Below, piece by piece: positions 9,894 to 18,712 of a stretch of 64,000 nt of DNA. Source of the DNA: Devosia sp. (lineage in GTDB: Bacteria > Pseudomonadota > Alphaproteobacteria > Rhizobiales > Devosiaceae); the NCBI RefSeq assembly GCF_017744655.1, contig NZ_JAGIAW010000004.1:238795-302794 (forward strand), written 5' to 3'. The notes below the pieces were generated by a model that worked only from the letters and a program-made list of their open reading frames with translations, had not been told where the DNA came from and did not search any database. Each line of letters opens with the position of its first letter. Position 1 is the first letter of the stretch. The position numbers and the translations under genes were made by a program.

Positions 9894-10889
9894 TCAGGCG
9901 TAGCGGCCCCAAATTTTGCCGACCGAAGGGTCGATGGCGCCGTCGGTGTAGGCGAGGCCGTTGGGGCGGTCGGACGCCAAGAGCAGGGGGCCGTCGAGGT
10001 CGACCCAACGGGCGAAGGGGGCGAGGAGGGAGGCGGGGGCCATGGAGAGCGAGGTGCTGACCATGCAGCCGACCATGATGGCGAGGTTCAGCTCTTTGGC
10101 CCGTTGGGCCACGGCAAGGGCTTCGGTCAGGCCGCCGGTTTTGTCGAGTTTGACGTTGATGGCGTCGTAGCAACCGACGAGTTGGTCGAGGCCGGCGAGG
10201 GCGTGGGCGCTTTCGTCGGCGCAGATGGGGACGGTATGCTCGATTCCGGCGAGCAGCGCGTCATTTCCGGCGGGCAGGGGCTGTTCGACGAGCTCGATGC
10301 GGGCGTCGTGGGCGGCGCGGAGGAGCGCTTGCAGTTCGCTTGGTTGCCAGCCCTCGTTGGCGTCGACGACGAGGCGGGTGTTCGGTACGGCTGCGCGGAT
10401 GGCGGCGATGCGCTCGGCGTCGTCTGGGGCGCCGAGTTTGAGTTTCAGCAGCGGCATGTGGGCGTGGCGCGCGGCGGCTTCGGCCATGGCTTCGGCACTG
10501 TCGAGGCTGATGGTGTAGGCGGTTTCGATGCGGGCCGGAGGCTGGATGTGGGCGAGGGTGGCGACGTCGGTGCCGGCGCGTTTGGCTTCGAGGTCCCAGA
10601 AGGCGCAGTCGATGGCGTTGCGGGCGGCGCCGGGGGGCAGGGCGGTCTGGAGGGCGGTGCGGTCGAGGCCGGCGGCGAGTTGCGGGGCTAGGCTCAAAAT
10701 GGTTTCGATTGTGGCTTCGAGCGTTTCGCCATAGCGGGCATAGGGGACGCACTCGCCTTGGCCGACGATGCCGTCCTGCTCCAGTTCCACGCGGATGACG
10801 CGGGCTTCGGTCTTGCTGCCGCGGGAAATGGTGAAGCGGCCGGCGATCGGAAAACTCTCGATCTCGGCGCGAAGGCTGGTGGTGGTCAT
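9894..10889 (-). CDS. dipeptide epimerase, enolase superfamily (L-Ala-D/L-Glu epimerase type)
   Basis: 331 residues of the mandelate-racemase/muconate-lactonizing subgroup. The N-terminal capping domain contains FTISRGSKTEARVIRVELEQDG and GECVPYARYGET. The barrel shows the catalytic KxK (LLKLKLG) and metal ligands in RLVVDANEGW, IELVEQPL and ICADESAH, then NVKLDKTGG. Enzymes of this type interconvert L-Ala-D-Glu and L-Ala-L-Glu so that murein dipeptides can be used as food, which fits the AnmK cluster on the other side of the RpiR gene. Exact dipeptide preference cannot be read from sequence. Confidence 0.88.
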   Translation of the reverse strand: MTTTSLRAEIESFPIAGRFTISRGSKTEARVIRVELEQDGIVGQGECVPYARYGETLEATIETILSLAPQLAAGLDRTALQTALPPGAARNAIDCAFWDLEAKRAGTDVATLAHIQPPARIETAYTISLDSAEAMAEAAARHAHMPLLKLKLGAPDDAERIAAIRAAVPNTRLVVDANEGWQPSELQALLRAAHDARIELVEQPLPAGNDALLAGIEHTVPICADESAHALAGLDQLVGCYDAINVKLDKTGGLTEALAVAQRAKELNLAIMVGCMVSTSLSMAPASLLAPFARWVDLDGPLLLASDRPNGLAYTDGAIDPSVGKIWGRYA

Positions 10890-10952
10890 TTGGCAATCCG
10901 CAAAAGAAGTGGGGAACTCCTAACAGCGGATCAGTGATCGGATCAACGGCGG

Positions 10953-10981
10953 GAGCCGGCGCGGGTGCATTGCGCCGGCTC
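10953..10981 (-). terminator. hairpin after the aminotransferase gene
   Basis: Stem GAGCCGGCGC (10953-10962) pairs with GCGCCGGCTC (10972-10981) around a 9-base loop, just after the stop of the minus-strand aminotransferase gene. No T-run follows, so termination may be partial or Rho-assisted and the epimerase gene may still be reached. Confidence 0.5.
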
Positions 10982-10990
10982 GCCGGTGCC

Positions 10991-12295
10991 TCAGCTTGGC
11001 AGGGTCGGAGCAACTTCGCGGGCGGCGGTGCGGACGGCTTCGAGGGTCTTGTCCACGACCTCGTCATTGTGCTCGGAGGAGACGAACCAGGCGCCGCGTT
11101 CGAGGACGCGTACGCCCTGCCGAAGGAGGGCCTGGGCGAAGCGGGCATAGCCGGCCTTGTCGGCGCGGGCGAGGTCGCGATAGTTGCGGGCCGGGGCGTC
11201 GAGGCCGAAGCCGATATGGAACATCAGTTCGTAGCCGGTGACCTGGGCCTTGATGCCGGTTTCGGCAAAGATCGACTTGATGCCCTCGCGAAGGCGGGTG
11301 CCATAGACCGACGTCTGTTCGTAGTGCTCGGGCGTGAGGGCCTGTTGCGTCGCCACCATGGCGGCCATGGGGACGGGCTGGGAGTTGAAGGTGCCGCCAT
11401 GCAGCACGCCGCCGGTGGCGAACATGTCCATGAGGTCGGCCCGGCCGACAATGGCGGCGACCGGAAAGCCGTTGGCGATGGCCTTGGCGAAGATCGAAAG
11501 ATCGGGCGTGACGTTGAAGCGGCCCTGAGCGCCCTTCTGGCCGAGGCGGAAGCCGGTGATGACTTCGTCGAAGATCAGGATGGTGCCATATTTGCGGCAG
11601 GCGGCCTGCACGCCTTCTAGATAGCCTGGCATGGGCGAGATAGCGCCCTGATTGCACATGGCAGCTTCCATGAGGACGGCGGCAACGTCGCCGCGCGAGA
11701 GGCGCGCTTCGACGGCGGCGAGATCGTTCCACTGCAGCACGTCGAGGCCTTCGGCATCGGCCATGCTCTGGCCCTTGCTGCCGATGACGAGATTGGGGTC
11801 TTCGGCGGGGCCGGCATCGGCCAGCGAGGGGGCGGTCGACCAGAGGATGTTGTCGAACCAGCCGTGATAGTGGCCTTCGAATTTCACGATGGTGCGTCGG
11901 CCGGTGGCGGCGCGGGTGAGGCGCATGGCGGCCTGGGCGACTTCGGAGCCGGAGGAGCCGAAGCGCAGGCGTTCGGCACTCGGGATGCGCTCGCAGATGA
12001 TGCGGGCAGCTTCGTATTCGACGGGCGACTGGCCGGCGAAAAGGATGCCCTTTTCGACCTGTTGTTTGACGGCTGCCTGTACGCCTTTGGGGCTGTGGCC
12101 CAGGACCATGGCGCCCATACCGCAATAATAGTCGATGATCTTGTTGCCATCGACATCATGCAAATAGGCGCCCTCGCCGTGGGTGAACACGAGCGGGCCG
12201 TGGCCCATGCCCAGGCGGAAATTGCTGTTTACGCCGCCGGCCACATAGCGAGACTCGGACGCGATGATGCGTGCGGACTCGTCGAACTTCAGCAT
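10991..12295 (-). CDS. class III aminotransferase, glutamate-1-semialdehyde aminotransferase-like
   Basis: 434 residues. PLP-fold features are GSSGSEVAQAAMR, the cofactor aspartate D243 in ILIFDEVITGFR, and the Schiff-base lysine K271 in DLSIFAKAIANGFP. It resembles GSAM/HemL in size and motifs, but its position at the end of a peptide-importer operon argues for a catabolic transaminase rather than haem synthesis. ATG 12295 is chosen from GAGGAG upstream; the reading up to 12361 is low-complexity arginine-rich sequence. It lies 95 bases after the ABC ATPase gene. Confidence 0.88.
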   Translation of the reverse strand: MLKFDESARIIASESRYVAGGVNSNFRLGMGHGPLVFTHGEGAYLHDVDGNKIIDYYCGMGAMVLGHSPKGVQAAVKQQVEKGILFAGQSPVEYEAARIICERIPSAERLRFGSSGSEVAQAAMRLTRAATGRRTIVKFEGHYHGWFDNILWSTAPSLADAGPAEDPNLVIGSKGQSMADAEGLDVLQWNDLAAVEARLSRGDVAAVLMEAAMCNQGAISPMPGYLEGVQAACRKYGTILIFDEVITGFRLGQKGAQGRFNVTPDLSIFAKAIANGFPVAAIVGRADLMDMFATGGVLHGGTFNSQPVPMAAMVATQQALTPEHYEQTSVYGTRLREGIKSIFAETGIKAQVTGYELMFHIGFGLDAPARNYRDLARADKAGYARFAQALLRQGVRVLERGAWFVSSEHNDEVVDKTLEAVRTAAREVAPTLPS

Positions 12296-12390
12296 TCGCT
12301 GCTCCTCGAATTGTTTGTCTGAAAACACACCACGAGGCCGCCGAGGTAAACGCCGGGGCATTTCGTGGTGCGGAATAGTTTGAGGAAGTT

Positions 12391-13206
12391 CTAGAGCGCG
12401 GTGCCGGAAAGGCCTGACTCAACCGTCAGTACGGCATCGACGAGATTTTTCGTCTGGGGAGCACTGGGCCGGGTGAACAGCTCGACGGGCTGCCCGACTT
12501 CGACGATGCGGCCGGACGCGATGACCGAGACGCGGCTCGTCGTGTAGGCCACGACCGAGAGGTCATGGGCGATGAAAACGAGGCCCAGATTGAGATCGCG
12601 GACGAGGTCTTTGAGGAGGTTCAGCACCTGCGCCTGGATGGAGACGTCGAGGGCCGAGACCGGTTCGTCGGCGACCAGCACGCGTGGATTGGGCATGAGG
12701 GCGCGGGCGATGGCGATGCGCTGCAACTGACCGCCGGAGAATTCATGCGGGAAGCGCTCCAGTGCCGAGCGGTCGAGGCCGACCTGGTCGAGCACTTCGT
12801 GAAGGCGTTTGACGTGATCGCCCTCGATGCGAAGGCTGCGCATGGGTTCGAGCAGGGCGGTGCCGACGCGCATGCGCGGATCGAGCGAGCTGCGCGGGTT
12901 TTGCAGCACCATTTGAACGGAGCGGCGGAAATTGGCGCGCTGGGTCTGGTCGGCGGACCAGATATCGGTGCCGTCGAACAGGACGTGACCCGATTGCGGA
13001 CGCTCCATGCCGGTGAGGATGCGGGTGAGGGTGGTTTTGCCGGCGCCGCTTTCGCCGACGAGACCGACGGCTTCGCCGGCACAGACGTCGAAGTCGATGT
13101 TTTCCAGCACGGTGAAGCTGCCGGGCGGGGAGAAGAGGGCGGTGCGCGGCAGACTATAGGCCTGGGTGACCTGCTGCATGGCGAGAAGCGGGCGGCGCTC
13201 GGACAT
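12391..13206 (-). CDS. ABC importer ATPase, DppF/OppF type
   Basis: 271 residues: Walker A GESGAGKTTLT, Q-loop VQMVLQNPRSSLDPRM, signature FSGGQLQRIAIARAL, Walker B RVLVADEP, H-loop VFIAHD. It is the second ATPase of the importer encoded by 12391-17600. ATG 13206 follows the DppD-type stop by 2 bases. It stops without the cysteine-rich tail found in the partner ATPase. Confidence 0.92.
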   Translation of the reverse strand: MSERRPLLAMQQVTQAYSLPRTALFSPPGSFTVLENIDFDVCAGEAVGLVGESGAGKTTLTRILTGMERPQSGHVLFDGTDIWSADQTQRANFRRSVQMVLQNPRSSLDPRMRVGTALLEPMRSLRIEGDHVKRLHEVLDQVGLDRSALERFPHEFSGGQLQRIAIARALMPNPRVLVADEPVSALDVSIQAQVLNLLKDLVRDLNLGLVFIAHDLSVVAYTTSRVSVIASGRIVEVGQPVELFTRPSAPQTKNLVDAVLTVESGLSGTAL

Positions 13207-13208
13207 GG

Positions 13209-14189
13209 TCAGGCCTCCACTACTTGCACTGCGCCGACGGGGTGCCAGCAGGCAGCGCCATTCGGACCGAGTTCGGGCATTTCGGTGCGGCACTTTTCGG
13301 TGGCGGCGGGGCAACGCGGATTGAAGGCGCAACCGGAGGGCAGGCGTTGCAACGGCGGAACCATGCCAGGAATGGAAACGAGGCGCGAGGAGCCGTCGAG
13401 GGCGATATTGTCCATGGTCGGCTGGGAGTCGAGAAGGCCGCGCGTGTAATGGTGGCGCGGATTGCGGAAGACATCCTGCACCGGGCCATATTCGACGATG
13501 CGGCCAGCATACATGACGGCGACGGTGTCGCACATGGCGGCAATGACGGGCAGGTCATGGGTGATCATCAGGAGGGCGCTGTTGCGCTCGCGCGTTGCCG
13601 CGTTGAGAAGGCGCAGCACCTGCTTCTGGACGGTGACGTCGAGGGCCGTGGTGGGCTCGTCGGCGATGATCAATTGCGGATAGCAGGCCAGCGCCATGGC
13701 GATCATGATGCGCTGCTTCTGGCCGCCGGAAATCTGATGCGGGTAGGAGCGGGCGAGCTGGTCGGGGCGGGGCAGGTTCATCTGCACCATGAGGTCCACG
13801 GCCTGCCGCATGGCGTCGCGGCGGCTCACCTTGTTGTGGCGGTGGATGACATCGGCGATCTGGTCGCCGACACGGCGCACCGGATTGAGCGAGGACATGG
13901 GATCCTGGAACACCATGGAAATGGTTCGGCCGCGGCGGGAGGATAGGGCCTTGTCCGTCTCAGTGACGAGATTGACGCCGTCATGCAGCACTTCGCCATG
14001 GGCCTCCCAACCGGCGGGGAGCAGGCCCATGAGCGCGAGGGCGGTCATGCTCTTGCCCGAGCCGGATTCACCGACGAGACCCATGCGGCCACCGGCCGGC
14101 AGGGTGAAGGAGACGCCGCGCACGGCGTTGAGGTCTTCATAGCCGACGGTGAGGTTTTTTACCTCGATTGCGGGAGGTGTGGTCATCAT
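13209..14189 (-). CDS. ABC importer ATPase, DppD/OppD type
   Basis: 326 residues: Walker [13 protein letters not shown]-loop MVFQDPMSSLNPVRR, signature ISGGQKQRIMIAMAL, Walker B LIIADEP. The C-terminal oligopeptide-transporter extension keeps the cysteine pattern GCAFNPRCPAATEKC plus a final AACWHPV; in structures of related importers these cysteines hold an iron-sulphur cluster. ATG 14189 overlaps the permease stop by ATGA; ATG 14186 is an equally readable alternative with better spacing from GGAGGG. Confidence 0.92.
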   Translation of the reverse strand: MMTTPPAIEVKNLTVGYEDLNAVRGVSFTLPAGGRMGLVGESGSGKSMTALALMGLLPAGWEAHGEVLHDGVNLVTETDKALSSRRGRTISMVFQDPMSSLNPVRRVGDQIADVIHRHNKVSRRDAMRQAVDLMVQMNLPRPDQLARSYPHQISGGQKQRIMIAMALACYPQLIIADEPTTALDVTVQKQVLRLLNAATRERNSALLMITHDLPVIAAMCDTVAVMYAGRIVEYGPVQDVFRNPRHHYTRGLLDSQPTMDNIALDGSSRLVSIPGMVPPLQRLPSGCAFNPRCPAATEKCRTEMPELGPNGAACWHPVGAVQVVEA

Positions 14190-15052
14190 GCCCTCCGTGC
14201 CAGTTTGGGATCGAGCACGTCGCGCAACCCATCGCCGAGAAGGTTGAGGCCAAGCACGACGATGACGATGGCAAGGCCCGGCCACATGGCGAGGGGCGAG
14301 GAAATGCCGACCTGCTGCTGGGCCTCGTTGAGCATCATGCCCCAGGAGATCGATGGACGCGTGACGCCGACGCCGAGATAGGAAAGGCCTGCCTCGGTGA
14401 GAATGCCGGCAGCGAAATAGAGCGTGAACTGGACGATCATGACGCCGGCGACATTTGGCAGGACATGGCGGAGGAGGATGAACCAGGTGGGACGGTCATA
14501 GAGGCGCGCCGCAGTGATGAAATCTTCCTGCATGACCGAGAGGGCTGCTGAGCGGATGACGCGCGTAAAGGAGGGGGTGAAGAAGGCCGATAGCGCCAGG
14601 ATGGTGGTCAGGGCACCCGAGCCGATGGTGGCGGCCAAAACGAGCGCGGTCACCATGCCGGGAATGGAGAGCATGATATCGGCGCCGCGGGAGATGGTTT
14701 CATCTGCCATGCGCCCGAAGGCGGCGGCCGAGAGGCCAGCAATGGTGCCGATGACAAGGCTGATCAGCGCGCCGCCGGCTCCGACCATGAGCGAGGTGCG
14801 GGCGCCGACCATGAGCTGGGAAAAGATATCGCGGCCGAGCGCATCCGTGCCGAGGAGGTAGCCCGGCGAGCCGGCGGGCAGGAGGCGGTCGGGGATGCGC
14901 GGCAGATTGGGATTGTGCGGCAGGTAGAAGAACGAGGCCATGGCCATGGCGATGAAGGCGACGGTTATGACGATGCCGATGGTGAGCGTGAGATTGCGGC
15001 GGCGGCGCCGGCGTTTGGGTTTAGCCGGCGTGGCGGTTGGGGCGAGGGTCAT
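14186..15052 (-). CDS. ABC importer permease, DppC type
   Basis: 288 residues. A basic N-terminal tail (KPKRRRRRRN) precedes the first helix, which is followed by the periplasmic segment LLGTDALGRDIFSQL and five more helices. The coupling loop is ITAARLYDRPTWFILLRHVLPN. Start and stop overlap both neighbours by ATGA. It forms the channel with the DppB-type subunit. Confidence 0.92.
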   Translation of the reverse strand: MTLAPTATPAKPKRRRRRRNLTLTIGIVITVAFIAMAMASFFYLPHNPNLPRIPDRLLPAGSPGYLLGTDALGRDIFSQLMVGARTSLMVGAGGALISLVIGTIAGLSAAAFGRMADETISRGADIMLSIPGMVTALVLAATIGSGALTTILALSAFFTPSFTRVIRSAALSVMQEDFITAARLYDRPTWFILLRHVLPNVAGVMIVQFTLYFAAGILTEAGLSYLGVGVTRPSISWGMMLNEAQQQVGISSPLAMWPGLAIVIVVLGLNLLGDGLRDVLDPKLARRA

Positions 15053-15996
15053 CGGGCCAGCCTCACGCGCGGATCGAGAACGCCGTAGAGAAGATCGACG
15101 ATGAGATTGATGAACATGACGAAGATGATGATCAGCATGACGGTCGACTGCACCACGATAACTTCGCGGGCGGCGACATTGGCGAGGATCATGCGGCTGA
15201 GGCCGGGCAGGGAGAAGACGGTCTCGATGATGACGGTGCCGCCGATGAGTTCGGCGATCTGTAGGCCGACGACGGTGGCGATAGGCAGGGCGGCATTGCG
15301 CAGGCCGACCTGGAGCAGCGCCTGCATCCGCGTCATGCCAGTGGCGCGAGCGGTGCGGACATAGTCCTGGTTCATCACGTCGAGGACGGCCGAGCGCACA
15401 TAGCGGGTGAGCGAGGCGCCGAGGATGAGGCCGAGCGAAATGACAGGAAGCACGAGCGAGCGTACGGCGCCCCAGAAACTGACATCCCAATTGGTCCAGC
15501 CGCCCGTGGGCAGCCAGCCTAGCCGGACACCGAAGAGCAGCGAAAGAAGAATGCCAGCCCAGAAGACGGGAACGGCGATACCGACTTGACTTAGAAGCGC
15601 GATGACGGCGCCGAGCGGCTTGTCGGAATTGAGAGCTGAATAGGTGCCGGCAGGGATGGCGATCACGAGGCCCAGGATGAGGCCGGACACGCAGAGCGGA
15701 ATGGAGATGGAAAGGCGCGAGACGACGAGATCGGTGACGGGCTCATTGGTGCGGAAGGAGCGCCCGAGGTCGCCCTGGAGGAGATTGCCGATCCAGTCGA
15801 AATATTGAACGAAGAGGGGGCGATCTAGCCCGTATTGCTGGGCGAGCGCATTGATGGCTTCGGCGGTGGCGTCCTTGCCGAGAATGACGGCGGCGACATT
15901 GCCGCCCGCGCCGCGGATGAGCAGGAAAATGGCGATGGAGGCGGCCAGGACCGCCAACAGGAAAAAGGCCAGCTTGCGGGCGATATAGACCGGCAT
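15049..15996 (-). CDS. ABC importer permease, DppB type
   Basis: 315 residues beginning MPVYIARKLAFFLLAVLAAS, a first membrane helix, followed by the DppB periplasmic loop with FDWIGNLLQGDLGRSF. The coupling loop reads YVRTARATGMTRMQALLQVGLRN. ATG 15996 has GAGGAG about 12 bases upstream. It is separated from the binding-protein gene by a GC-rich hairpin. Confidence 0.92.
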   Translation of the reverse strand: MPVYIARKLAFFLLAVLAASIAIFLLIRGAGGNVAAVILGKDATAEAINALAQQYGLDRPLFVQYFDWIGNLLQGDLGRSFRTNEPVTDLVVSRLSISIPLCVSGLILGLVIAIPAGTYSALNSDKPLGAVIALLSQVGIAVPVFWAGILLSLLFGVRLGWLPTGGWTNWDVSFWGAVRSLVLPVISLGLILGASLTRYVRSAVLDVMNQDYVRTARATGMTRMQALLQVGLRNAALPIATVVGLQIAELIGGTVIIETVFSLPGLSRMILANVAAREVIVVQSTVMLIIIFVMFINLIVDLLYGVLDPRVRLAR

Positions 15997-16030
15997 CGGG
16001 CGCGACGTCTCCTCAACTGACAGAGGGCGG

Positions 16031-16060
16031 CCGGGGGCCGGCCACGGAGCCGGCCCCCGG
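16031..16060 (-). terminator. intra-operon hairpin between binding protein and permease genes
   Basis: Stem CCGGGGGCCGG (16031-16041) pairs with CCGGCCCCCGG (16050-16060), with one further C-G pair inside. It lies 7 bases past the binding-protein stop. No strong T-run follows on the minus strand, so it may act by stabilising the upstream mRNA or by partial termination. The same position holds a hairpin in all four ABC operons of this window. Confidence 0.6.
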
Positions 16061-16067
16061 TGCTAAA

Positions 16068-17600
16068 TTACCAGTGCAGCGGGGCGAATTCGAGGGCCAC
16101 GGCGACGCGCGGTTCGACAAAGCCCTTGAGGTCGGGGTCGAAGAGACCGACGCCCTTCTTGGCGATGATTGGCACAATCACGGCATCCTTGCGCAGGATA
16201 TCGGCCGACTTCTGCATCAGGGCGAGATAGTCCTCGTCGGTGAGCGCTTCGTCGGCATCGGCCAAGGCCTGGGTATATTCGGCGGAACAATAGGTGCTCC
16301 AGCCGGCGCTGGCTTCATCGGCGCAAGCCCATTGGGTCGGGTCGGCATCGCCGGACATGACCGTGACGTCGAACTGGGGCGGGCGGCCCTGGAAGATGAG
16401 CTGGGAATAGCGCGCGAGGTCGATGGCATTGCGGGTCATGTTGAAACCGGCCGCCTGCATGGTCGGCACCATGATGTCGGCGGGCAATGAGAGGTCCGGC
16501 ACGTCGCTGAGCGATGCATATTCGAGCGGTGTCGCGGCATAGCCCTTCTCGGCAACGAGGGCCATGACGCCTTCGATGTCATAGGGATAGGGGCAGGTTT
16601 CGGCGCTTTCCGGGGAATACCAGGCCTGGTTGGGCAGGGCGAAGGTGCAGGTGTTTTCGGCACCCCAGGAGGCGCCGAAGGCGTCGTTATAGGCCTGACG
16701 GTCGATGGTCATGGCCAGGGCCTGGCGCAGTTCGGGATCGAGCTTCTGGTTGATCACCGCATAGGTCGGCTCGCCGATCTGCGGGTAGGTGACCATGGAG
16801 AAGTTCTTGTCGAGGCCGCGGGCCATCAGCTGTTCCCAGAGGTCGATGGTGATGACCGGGAGGGAGTCCACTTCACCGGCTTCGAGCGCGTTGAGGCCGG
16901 CCGTGCCATCGGTGATGATGCGGACGGTCACGTCCTTGATGGCAGGCGCTTCGCCCCAATAGTTCTCGTTGGCAGTGAATTCGAAGCTGGAATTGGACGT
17001 ATAGTTGACGAGCTTGTAGGGGCCGGTGCCGATCGGATTGGTGGCGATGGTTTCGGCCGCGGCTTCGGGCTGGATGAGGCCGGCGGTGGAGCCCATGCCC
17101 TTCCAGAAATTTTGGCTCGGGCGATCGAGGGTGACCTTCACGGTACGGTTGTCGACCTTTTCGATGGCGGTCACGGCCTGGTACGCCGACGAGTTCTGGG
17201 AGACCGGGCTCGCCTTCATGGCGTTGAGCGAATAGATGACGTCTTCGACGGTCAGCGCTTCGCCATTGGAGAATTTGGCCTCGCGGATGGTGAAGGTGTA
17301 AGTCAGCTTGTCTTCGCTGATTTCCCAGGCCTCGGCGACGCCGGGTGCGACGCTGCCATCCTTGTTGAAGTAGACGAGCGGCTCGACGACATTGGCCGGA
17401 ATCCAGAGGCGCAGTGCCGTCAGATTGCTCTTGGTATAGTCCAGCGTGCCCGGATCCTGACGGGCGACGAGGATCATCTTGCCTTCTTCGGCGCGCGGCG
17501 ATGCCGCCAGCGCCACACCCGGAACAGCTGCCATGATGGCCGCTGTGGCGGTCAGCATGGTGAGGCCCAGCCGGAAAGACTTGAGAATGGTCTGCGTCAT
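16068..17600 (-). CDS. periplasmic substrate-binding protein, SBP_bac_5 family
   Basis: 510 residues with signal peptide MTQTILKSFRLGLTMLTATA and likely cleavage after GVALA near residue 33. Motifs are in normal order: KLTYTFTIREAKFSNGEALTVEDV, IGTGPYKLVNYT, DPELRQALAMTIDRQAYNDAF. It delivers substrate to the permeases at 14186-15996. ATG 17600 has AAGGGA upstream; the frame continues to 17666 but without a better site. The linked aminotransferase and the divergent dehydrogenase operon suggest an amino-containing substrate, not further defined. Confidence 0.92.
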   Translation of the reverse strand: MTQTILKSFRLGLTMLTATAAIMAAVPGVALAASPRAEEGKMILVARQDPGTLDYTKSNLTALRLWIPANVVEPLVYFNKDGSVAPGVAEAWEISEDKLTYTFTIREAKFSNGEALTVEDVIYSLNAMKASPVSQNSSAYQAVTAIEKVDNRTVKVTLDRPSQNFWKGMGSTAGLIQPEAAAETIATNPIGTGPYKLVNYTSNSSFEFTANENYWGEAPAIKDVTVRIITDGTAGLNALEAGEVDSLPVITIDLWEQLMARGLDKNFSMVTYPQIGEPTYAVINQKLDPELRQALAMTIDRQAYNDAFGASWGAENTCTFALPNQAWYSPESAETCPYPYDIEGVMALVAEKGYAATPLEYASLSDVPDLSLPADIMVPTMQAAGFNMTRNAIDLARYSQLIFQGRPPQFDVTVMSGDADPTQWACADEASAGWSTYCSAEYTQALADADEALTDEDYLALMQKSADILRKDAVIVPIIAKKGVGLFDPDLKGFVEPRVAVALEFAPLHW

Positions 17601-17649
17601 GGTCGTTCCCTTGATTTTGCGTCCCTGGCGCGCCACCCGGCGGAACCGG

Positions 17650-17728
17650 GCCCCTTTGGCACGCATGTGGCGTAAGGAGGCACTGGAGCGGTTTGCCTGT
17701 AAATCGTGCCGTGTTTCGCTTTACGAAA
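17650..17728. promoter_or_regulatory. shared 13-base motif and TTTC-N7-GAAA inverted repeat, candidate IclR site
   Basis: GCCCCTTTGGCAC lies at 17650-17662 and TTTCgctttacGAAA at 17714-17728, between the divergent binding-protein and IclR genes. Both elements recur upstream of the dehydrogenase gene: the same 13 bases at 18660-18672 and TTTC-N7-GAAA at 18630-18644. Co-occurrence on both sides of the IclR gene suggests one regulator for both operons. Confidence 0.5.
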
Positions 17729-17773
17729 TAAGCGAGGGTCTGCTGCTCACGAGATGTGCAAAATGTCAGTCTG

Positions 17774-17803
17774 TTGACAGTGTGGACGGCATCATTCTCT
17801 ATT
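17774..17803 (+). promoter_or_regulatory. candidate promoter of the IclR gene
   Basis: A consensus -35 TTGACA at 17774-17779 is followed after 18 bases by a weak -10, TCTATT, at 17798-17803. The start codon is 27 bases further on. The -10 match is poor, so the exact start site is uncertain. Confidence 0.4.
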
Positions 17804-17830
17804 CGTGCCGACAGGTCTTCGGAGGATAGA

Positions 17831-18610
17831 GTGACCAAGGGTAGCGACCCCTATTCGGTTTTGCCGGTTGCCAAGGCGATGCAGGTGTTTGCCTATGTCG
17901 CGAGCCAGGCGCATGACGTCACGCTGACCGAGGTGGTGCAGGCGCTCGGCATGCCCAAGACCACCGTGTTTCGTTATCTGCAGACACTCTCTGCTGCCGG
18001 TCTTTTTGCTCACGACATCGTGCAGGACCGCTATGGGGTGGGAGAGAGATTTCGCGAGCTGGCGCGGACTGACGCGATCTATCACAGCCTTCGCAGCACG
18101 GCGCAGGGCGAACTCGATGGGCTGGTCGGCGGGTTTCGCGAGACGGTAAACTTGGCAGTTCTGGCGGACGATGAAGTCGTCTATGTCGATATTCGCGAGG
18201 CGACGCGGTCGCAGAGATTTCAGGCGCGCATCGGCCATCGGCATCCCGTGCATTCGACTTCGTTGGGCAAGGCCATGGCGGCCTTTTTGCCGGCTGAGAC
18301 GGTCGAACGTCTGGTGCGGCCCGAATATGAGCAGCGCACCTATCGCACACTGACTGACGCGCGGACATTCCGCCGGCATGTCGAGGAAGCGCGGCGGCGC
18401 GGCTTTGCCATGGAGACCGGCGAGAACGAAGATGGCGTGACATGCATCGGCGTGCCCATTCTCGATGGGAAAGGCTATCCCATCGCTGCCGTCAGCCTGT
18501 CTGCGCCGGATAATCGAATGAAAGCGATGGTCGATCGTGCCGCAGGAGCGTTGCAGGATGCGGCTCGGCGTATCACTGCTTCACTGCCGCCGATTTCGCT
18601 GCACGTTTAG
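17831..18610 (+). CDS. IclR-family transcriptional regulator
   Basis: About 259 residues: a winged helix at the N-terminus (AKAMQVFAYVASQAHDVTLTEVVQALGMPKTTVFRYLQTLSA in outline, roughly residues 14-55) and the IclR effector domain, with HSTSLGKAMAAFLP and GENEDGVTCIGVPILDGKGYPIAAVSLS. Start GTG 17831 is set by GGAGG at 17821-17825; the longer frame from 17756 covers promoter-like sequence. IclR proteins bind small acids or sugars. It probably controls the divergent ABC operon and the following dehydrogenase operon. Confidence 0.9.
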   Translation: MTKGSDPYSVLPVAKAMQVFAYVASQAHDVTLTEVVQALGMPKTTVFRYLQTLSAAGLFAHDIVQDRYGVGERFRELARTDAIYHSLRSTAQGELDGLVGGFRETVNLAVLADDEVVYVDIREATRSQRFQARIGHRHPVHSTSLGKAMAAFLPAETVERLVRPEYEQRTYRTLTDARTFRRHVEEARRRGFAMETGENEDGVTCIGVPILDGKGYPIAAVSLSAPDNRMKAMVDRAAGALQDAARRITASLPPISLHV

Positions 18611-18629
18611 GCGGAGAAACCCGCCAGCG

Positions 18630-18672
18630 TTTCTTGCAACGAAACGCGGCTCTCTTACTGCCCCTTTGGCAC
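18630..18672 (+). promoter_or_regulatory. second copy of the TTTC-N7-GAAA and 13-base motifs
   Basis: TTTCttgcaacGAAA at 18630-18644, with flanking GCG/CGC extending the symmetry, and GCCCCTTTGGCAC at 18660-18672. Both match the pair upstream of the IclR gene at 17650-17728. The site is 41 bases before the dehydrogenase start, a position suited to control of that operon. Confidence 0.5.
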
Positions 18673-18712
18673 TGACATAGGCTCGTTTCATCCTTTTGGG
18701 CTGGAGAGAGCA

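Noticed and set aside
10991..12295. Annotation of the aminotransferase as HemL of haem synthesis
   Set aside because: The GSAM-type motifs are present, but the gene lies at the end of a peptide-importer operon and a second GSAM-like gene is at 47656. A catabolic transaminase is more likely.
17657..17671. Sigma-54-like element TGGCAC-N5-TGGC (GG-N10-GC)
   Set aside because: The -12 half is TGGC instead of TTGC, it lies 160 bases from the IclR start, and its first part belongs to a repeated 13-base motif that lacks the -12 half at its second copy. No sigma-54 activator is nearby.
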